From Talinum fruticosum (lineage: Eukaryota; Streptophyta; Magnoliopsida; Caryophyllales; Talinaceae), in NCBI GenBank assembly GCA_021018815.1, contig JAITYX010000017.1, positions 3,286,001 through 3,350,000 of the forward strand: a stretch of 64,000 nucleotides of DNA, written 5' to 3'. The notes below the pieces were generated by a model that was not told where the DNA came from, made no database searches, and saw only the letters and a list, made by a program, of their open reading frames with translations. The number at the start of each line of letters is the position of its first letter. Position 1 is the stretch's first letter. The position numbers and the translations under genes were made by a program. This document shows, piece by piece, positions 57,075-64,000 of this stretch.

Positions 57075-60000
57075 TTATACAGAAAGAATTATAATAGTCG
57101 TGCTACAGCTCAAAAATAACAGAAGCCAGGAAGATTTCATCCAACAAAATTTCCTGGATTTCTCCGACTGATAAAAGCCATGTACCATATCTTTGAACAG
57201 TATTACAATAGCTAAAAACCCAAAAATCAAACTTGTAAGGAACACCACAATGCCCTTGCTCTCCATGTACAACTGGTTTTCCAGGACCTTCCTAACATCT
57301 GATCTGTAAAATTAGAAAACTCATGTCAGCAACTCTTTTTCTTCCCCAAAAAAAGCTCCCTATACATTATAACCATCATTCAGGCACTAATTGACTGGTA
57401 GAAAATTAGGCTAGCAAACCATGTAATCCTTAGGCGAAAAATATGGGTGTCCAAGGAAATTGTTGTAGTACCATGTCATAAGAAATCTTCCATCCTGGCT
57501 ACCTACCCCTTTTTGAGCTTCTAATGAGATGGAAAGAGGAAACCACAGAGAAATTCCATAACCAACAAAACAAGTATGTAGAAGGCCCAATAATTGACAT
57601 TCGCCTAAACTAATCGTTGAACATAAGTTGCTCGTGACTTTGTCCGGGACATTGACAAAAAAAGATGTGTTATGTGCATATAAGGACAAACTAAAAAAAT
57701 ACTGCAAAAGGAACTATTATTTGACAAAAACTAGTTGCCTTCATTTGAACCTTATTCTAAGCCCTATCCTAAAATCCTTTAACACAAGGTGATGTTTGAC
57801 AGAAACCCCAACAACGCATTAAGGAATAATTTAACGACCAACACAAATGATATAGAGAAGAAATCACAACCTGAGGATGGCATTATCCCTCATCAAGCCA
57901 TCCAACTGCACAGATACCAGGGATCTCCAAGCCACAAGTTCATCAACATCCTTAGCCTGGACAAACCAAATGTCAGCAGAATGGATCAACACAATATACA
58001 ATATGAGCAAAAAGTAATTAGTATATCAAGAAAATCACTTCTCGTGACTTAAACGCAACAACAAATGACATTCTCCCATTTAGTGCATACCTTGCCACTT
58101 GCAAGGGGATGCCAACATACATACTTGTAACAAGGGGTGGGAATGAGCCTAGCAAACTCATGAGGCAAACTCAAAATGCTCCACCGAGGAAAAAGGCTAT
58201 AGTTCGTCACACAATTGAGCCAAGAGCTAAGCTTAAAGAAGCTCAGCTTGATAAGTTCATAAGGCTCATAAAAGCAAAAAAATCATGTAGGTTATTTATC
58301 CAATTTCAAAAGACTTAATGTATATTAATAAATACAAATAGTAACTTGTTTTACTACTAAATTAGCACTATCCATTGTGCATCTTAAAGCCACAACTGTA
58401 ATACTTATTGCCTCTACAGTAGTTCCTTTTTCTTATTATTACCTCGCATCCCTACTACTTTACAAACTTGTGCCATTATTTGGTCTAGATACTTTTTTTC
58501 TATCTGAAGATATAAACTAATCAAGTTTAATCTTCTCAATATTTGATTTGATTTTGAGTGTTTCATATCATGGGAAAATAGGAAGCTATCGTAAGGGCTA
58601 GTGAGCTTAGACAAGCCAAACCTTAAGCCCATATTTTTCAAGCTCCGCAAACTCAAGAGCCAAGCAACGAGCTTACAATGGTCAGGCTTAGGCTCCGCTT
58701 AACTAACCCCCCTCTCTTTGTGTTACCTTATCCTCAGAAAGGTTGCTTGCAAAAAATAACATGAAAACTATTTTCACACAAAAATAGTGGAAAAGGGGAA
58801 CAAAAAGATGATGAAGAAAGCAGCTCAATATTAAAGTGCAATCATAAATCATGAATTTACCATTGCATCCTTGCTATGAAGGACTTCTTTTATATCAGAT
58901 CGGATCTTTTCTACTAGCAGAGCTTTCTCATCCATTTCTTTGTCAAATTCATCAAAAATGCTTCTGTATCTGGAGTTCATTTCCTCCAAATACCGTTCCA
59001 AAACAGACAAATTCAAGTCAAGTGCTCTGACTTTTTGCATCAGTATCTTAAGGACAGTGTCACCAGGCATCCTGCTAACCTGTTGGTGACGCACTTCCTG
59101 CACTGGTTCAGAAAGTGTATTCATCATTGACTCTTGTTTTAAGTTCGAACTTTCTGCTTGTTCATTTACAACAGAAGGTATCTGATCAGGAACTTCGTGC
59201 TCAGCAGATTCAGGTAATTGAGGCACAGATTCCCGTTCACCTACTGCCTCTTTAGTAGCAGAATGCTTATCAGAAACAGATATCAGATCCTCCAACATCC
59301 GCTCAACCGCATCAACACCATACACTTCAATTGAGCTTAGCGTACAGTAAAATTCAGATCCATAATGGCTCAGCATATTTAACTTCAGGTATCTCACCCA
59401 TTTAGGCTCTGGAAGAGTAAACCTTTGAGCATGCTTCACATTTCCAGCAGAAAAGTTGGCCAATTTTTCCCAAGCATCCGTGGGATAAACTAAGCTTCCC
59501 AGGAGCTCAAAGTCCTTCAGATTAGAGGAATAATGCTCAAAATTTGCTATTTTAATTGTATCCACTAAGGTTTCTTCTGAGAGTTCTATGACAACAAACT
59601 TCTCCTCAGCCGAACATGGATTCCTGAGATACTTGTCCTTGTCCATGCTTAAAATATTAGATGCACCTTTGGCTTCCTTGTTAGACTCCAGTACCTTAGC
59701 TCCCTTTGCAGAGGAAGCATAATTGTACTCAGCACCCCCAGGCTCCACTCTATGAATCACGCTCCCCCTTGCACCAGGTACATCTGTAATTCTTGCGTTA
59801 AGAGCCTTATTTTTAAACTCATCCAGCCCAAGATGCACTGTACGGGTCAGCCTGTCAGTCTTTCCATTCACTTGTGTGCTTTTCGTGTTCATATCGGCAG
59901 TCTCCACCTCAGCACGTTCCACTGATCTTAAGGCACCACTCAAAGGATGATCGCTAGATTGTATTTCATCGCTGATTTCTTCACTTTTAGTAACATTAAT

Positions 60001-61424
60001 GCTGGAAGTCTCAGGATAGTCAGCAGAAGTTTCTAATGAGCGATTGGCTAGTGAAGCAGTTGGATGTTCAGCTACAGAACCTAGAGCGGAAGTACTCGCC
60101 AGCTTGCCTTCATCATGGCTCGAGACATTAAGGAGTTCTTCAGGCTCATCTGCACAGAATGTAGCTAGTCAGAAGCAATTGTACAGAGAAGCAAGCCTAT
60201 GTATGGACTAAACTAGGCGGGGTGAAGGAAGAAATCTTTTAAACAGCAAGATATATGAGTAAAAGGCAACACAGCACCACAATGTAAAAGGGAGCAAATA
60301 TAGACAGTTATTTATGTTCAGCTCTTGCTTAGAAGGGGGAGACGAAATTCCATTGTTCTAATTTTGCAGTTCAACTCAGTCATGGTCTCTTTTACGCGGC
60401 GCGGGGGGAGGTTATACTTGAGCTTGTTACACTCAATCACAAACGAATCATCGCACAGCTTTGCTATGTACAACCCAAAGGGGACAAAACCTAGAGCTAG
60501 ACACCTTATCCAGTCATGATTTCTTAATGACTGTCTACAACAGTCTGAATATATCTTTGGTTGTAACCCCCCTCCCCCAAGAACAAAGATTCATCATCTG
60601 ATGTCATATAGAAAACTATCCTAGATTGAAACCAACACAAAACTAAATACCATTCCGAAAATTTTGGAGACAATTGAAGACTATGTTATGCAGAGTTTAC
60701 CCAAGGATTAGGACTCAAATGTGAAGTCAGCCAACCACCTGGTAATCATAAGGTGGAGGGCAGAAACATCTCATCTAATTGCAAGGGGCAATATGTAGGC
60801 TAGATTGGTTTGGATGCGATACAGCTCACAGTAACAAAGAATAGGAACTGGGTAATCATACAAGACAATTGATCTCACTGTTATCTACAATGGAGAGGAC
60901 AAGGTGAAAGGTTGCAACATGGGTTGAGATGATCATCAAGGATGTCATGACCTTAGCCAATAGCTTGGATGTTTTCGGATAATCTCGTATTAGACATGAG
61001 GACAACTTAGTGTCACAAGTTGTGGCTCATTTTAGTTTTCCTTCTTCACGATAATTCCCTGATCTGTTCTTTCATTTGACTAAAGCCAATCAGTGAAGTC
61101 AGTTTGATCTTCTATAGTAATCCTTCATTCAAAATTCAAGAAATCAAAGAAAAGGGAAAGCTTAAGATGATACCGTCATTGGCCTGTTCAGAACAAGGAT
61201 ACAAGCACAAATCCAGCAATAATAACAACTGTATTCAAAGACTAAAGACACACAATAAGCAACTAACCTCTGTAGCCATTGCCATGACTGATCCACAAGT
61301 TTAAAAGAAAGATGAGGCCCCATAAGAGGATCGTGAGGGACAGAGAAAACTTATAAAGGTGATCTCTACCAACAGCCTTCTCTAAGGCTCTTCGCTGAAG
61401 AAGAGCTCTACGTGATCTCTGCAT
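57075..61424 (-). CDS. Mid-SUN domain protein (plant SUN3/4/5 type)
   Basis: Four coding exons on the minus strand: 61424-61268, 60149-58861, 57956-57871, 57303-57075, joining in frame to 586 residues with no break. The start [20 protein letters not shown] is followed by TM1 at about 27-46 ([16 protein letters not shown]). Residues 50-165 are Ser/Glu-rich and variable. The SUN domain spans about 170-330 ([70 protein letters not shown]). A coiled coil lies at about 418-480 ([20 protein letters not shown]). Near the C-terminus come [16 protein letters not shown] and a last hydrophobic end ([15 protein letters not shown]). Mid-SUN proteins sit in the ER and nuclear envelope. The start matches the family, and upstream there is a 5'-UTR intron. 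Confidence 0.92.
58120..58720. mobile_element. Possible DNA-transposon remnant in SUN intron 2
   Basis: The 904-bp intron contains repeated gagcct/caaactc/aagctc words in both orientations (gagcctagcaaactcatgag near 58147-58166; caagctccgcaaactcaaga near 58639-58658), between ggggtggg at the left and a ccccc-rich right end. This resembles low-copy plant elements with 'gagctcg'-like ends. Borders are not fixed. Confidence 0.3.
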
Positions 61425-61444
61425 TGCTCATTAATCTGATCTCT

Positions 61445-61854
61445 GCAAATATAAAATCAATAAATAAACAAAAAAATCTGATAGCTTCGTGAACTCTTTC
61501 GGATGAATGATGAAAATCAACATACAAGCCCAAGTCCATCAGTTGACTTTAGTTGTTAGAACCCCCCCCAAAAAAAAAAAAAAAACTCCCAGACAATCAT
61601 ACAAAAAAGGACAACCAACAAGGGGGCTGAGCCCATCAAAATTGAACTCTTAAAATTCAAATATCATACGCTGAATTTTAGTTTTGTTAATGCCCAGAAA
61701 CACAAACCAAAAACTAAATACAACGATCAATGAATTGAAACCCGGAAACAAAAATTGAACCGGGAATAAATTCTGAGACAATCATTGTTTACGATTCATT
61801 CAAAATCTCCAGTTACCCAAAATTAAACGGAAGAAATCAAAGAAAGTGACTCAC
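61445..61854 (-). other. 5'-UTR intron of the SUN gene
   Basis: On the minus strand a donor (aggact|gtgagtcac at 61855/61854) and an acceptor (atttgcag|agatcag at 61445/61444) flank 410 bp directly upstream of the start-codon exon. The upstream UTR exon would include tgctgcgatttctggggt. Includes an A run at 61569-61586. Inferred from splice signals only. Confidence 0.55.
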
Positions 61855-63104
61855 AGTCCTGAAAAACCCCAGAAATCGCAGCACCTATTGAAGAAGATGG
61901 CGATGCAGAGAAGAATGGAAGATGAATTGAGACCAAATCCATCACTTCTAGAACTCAACTTGTGTAAGAATTCAGAACCCACTAGGACTGGGACTCTTAT
62001 ATTCCATTATAATCGGACAAATTCGAACCCCAAACCCATAAATCACAGCTGGAGATCTGCGAATGGTGATCATCACGAGCAAATCAATACATCATAGAGC
62101 TCGAAAACCCGCCGCTAATTGGAGGACAAATGTGGAATAACTCCATTGCTTGTGCTGATTTCTTGGCTTTTCTCTCTCCGGAATTTGATTTCTGGTTTTT
62201 TTCCTCTCTCCTGTGCCCTAATATTTAATTGTCATAGGATGACTTCAAACTGGAGTGAATTTACCGTCTTACCCCTTGAGTGCTTTATGGGCGTGAGGGA
62301 GATGTTTTACGAAATAGAGAAATTACGAATGGGGGAAATTCATGAATACAACTGTGCTGAGCTGGAATCGCATCATTGGCTCGAACTCTAATGTACCACG
62401 TCATCAGCGCCGCACCTCTCCACCACTTGACTGTGGAGTCAATTTTGCCCCTGCCGAACTGTAGAGTAGACGGTGTGAAAAGTTGTCTTGGATTGAGTGG
62501 GCCCAGGTGCTTGGTCGGTTTAAGTAACGGTCTGTTTATTTGGTGGGCTGTCCTGACAATTTTATTATAATCGAATTACTGTTAGAAAATATAGATTTAT
62601 GATATTAAATTTTTTTTTTATGTTTTAAGATTCGATCTTGGCATCATATATAAGGTTAATAGGTGTTAAATTACTTGAATTTAACTCAAATATTTTATCA
62701 TGGATTCAATATATGCAAATTCACCTTTTTTTTTTTTTTTTAAGAGGAATTGTGAAAATAAAGATGGATTTTAAAAAATTAAAATAAAATAACATATATA
62801 GTAACTTAAATTTATAACTCAGATATATGATAAATTTGTATAACTAAACTGGAATGATGATAACATTAACGATCATTGAGGACATATTACTTTTGGTGTT
62901 TAAAATTAGTGTTTATGGGCTAGTAGCAATTCGATTGTACTACATTAGTATGCTTATCGGTGATTATAAATAGCAGTTAGCGTTTAACAACAGGTAGAAT
63001 TAGTTGGTTAGGGGTAACAATTTGTGCTTTTAGCGGATACCGGTTGTGAGGAATAATGATTGTCGTTTACTAGTAGTTAGAATTAGCGAGTTAGCATTTC
63101 ATAT
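61855..63104. promoter_or_regulatory. SUN gene upstream region and intergenic DNA
   Basis: 61855-62240 is moderately GC-rich and probably holds the SUN 5' leader and core promoter. From 62560 on it is AT-rich with a T run at 62727-62742. No gene. Confidence 0.4.
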
Positions 63105-64000
63105 TGTAACGCCCCCAATACGTAACCACATAAATAAGTAATTAACAGCGGAAGACTTGTAAATTGGGAGACATTACCGCCGTTTTCAGAATGAAAATAA
63201 GGCAAATTCACTTGAGCGATTAATTATTCAAACAATTTATGTAAGAATCCAACCCAAATTTTCTTCATAGAAAATAAAAATTTCGAAACACCGAGGATCG
63301 GCTAGAGAGGAATCATGAGCCAAAAGACCGAGGAAGGGACTAACATGTATGGGGTCAAGACGAACAGCCGAACATCACTTCCCCTAACCAGACTTTATCC
63401 TTTCTTTCTCTTTAAACTTTGGGTGTGATGGTGAATAGTCCGTCATGCGCTCGACTTCCTAAAAATTTTAAAACATTAAACAATAGACGTGTGAGCTAGA
63501 AGCTCGAGTACCTTACCGTTATCAAATAAAATTATAATTTAAATGCTCTTAAATCAGGCATATCTTAAATCATTTTTCTTGAATACTCAATTTGCAAACT
63601 TGTCAATTTCGATTTGTTTTTCCGATTTAGCCAAACTTAGGACCCATACTCGTGAAACAATCAATCATGGACTCCGACTCCTAGGTTCATCGAACCCCGA
63701 GGCGATCGGTCGTGAACAATTGAACGATTAACAATTATGTGAAGTCCGTGAAGTCATCATGTATATATAATCGTGATCTGTATAAACAATTCATTCATTT
63801 ATCTCGATCGATCGGGGAGGGCCCTGTGAACTGTAATCGTGTATCGTAAATTATAATTGTGAATCGTAATCGTGTACGTAAACGGTAAATCGTATTGTGA
63901 ACTATAATTGTGTCCGTAAACTCGTCTGTGAACTCCGATCGTGTCCGTAAGCGTAAACCGTAAACTATACGGTGAATCGTAATCGTGCTCGTAAACTGTA
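63105..64000 (+). mobile_element. Probable left end of an LTR retrotransposon, running off the window
   Basis: tgtaacgcccccaatacgta at 63105 followed by aacagcggaagac about 50 bp later resembles the beginning of Tekay/del-type chromovirus LTRs in plants (tgtaac.cccc ... cagcggaa). The rest continues beyond 64000, so neither the right end nor domains can be seen. Confidence 0.45.
63823..64000. repeat. Degenerate short tandem repeat (gtaatcgtg / cgtaaac words)
   Basis: The words gtaatcgtg, cgtaaac and gtgaa(c/t) alternate about ten times with irregular spacing of about 10-25 bp up to the window edge. Seen directly; the array may be longer than shown. Confidence 0.7.

Noticed and set aside
1..64000. 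CRISPR array, prophage or bacterial island
   Set aside because: Spliced plant genes and plant transposons throughout; the only tandem arrays are microsatellites and degenerate short repeats.

Overview
The window is nuclear DNA of a flowering plant, most likely a eudicot. It is AT-rich, its genes are split by GT-AG introns in plant-typical positions, and the spaces between genes hold decayed retrotransposons, MITEs and (AAT)n microsatellites. I see no rRNA, tRNA, CRISPR array or prokaryote-style operon. The species cannot be named from sequence alone.

Layout. 0.7-1.6 kb (minus): a three-exon CASP-like membrane protein. 5.1-6.7 kb (minus): a two-exon Ole e 1-like secreted protein. 8.4-12.5 kb: two 5'-truncated LINE copies in opposite orientation, the second bounded by an 18-bp target-site duplication. 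15.5-41.9 kb: an array of secreted family-5 glycoside hydrolases with an inserted fascin-like domain (plant 'glucan 1,3-beta-glucosidase A' type): genes A and B (plus), C (minus), D (plus), a dead copy E (plus) and a lone last-exon relic at 23.55 kb. A single-exon CDC123 gene (22.1-23.1 kb, minus) lies inside the array. A DUF1442 gene (42.3-43.0 kb, minus) faces E, and a decayed piece of the same gene faces D, so the D-E step was a duplication of a two-gene segment. 27.5-33.8 kb: a direct non-coding duplication whose two copies show clean filled and empty sites for two MITEs. 47.4-54.1 kb (plus): cytosolic-type histidyl-tRNA synthetase, seven exons, with RNase H relics in two introns. 54.6-55.2 kb: a decayed B3/RLFGV-type gene. 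57.1-61.9 kb (minus): a mid-SUN domain protein. From 63.1 kb: probably the edge of an LTR element and a run of short degenerate repeats.

The GH5 genes A-D share one eight-exon structure with identical intron phases. Each would make a secreted exo-acting beta-glucan hydrolase with both catalytic glutamates visible. They are cell-wall or apoplast enzymes and are not functionally linked to the housekeeping genes between them.

The strongest oddity concerns data quality. Twelve single-base losses, no gains, break six otherwise well-preserved genes, including housekeeping HisRS and CDC123, and most lie in homopolymer runs. This fits undercalled homopolymers in the assembly better than parallel gene death. 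Copy E is different: it has real deletions, many stops and a 519-bp solo LTR.
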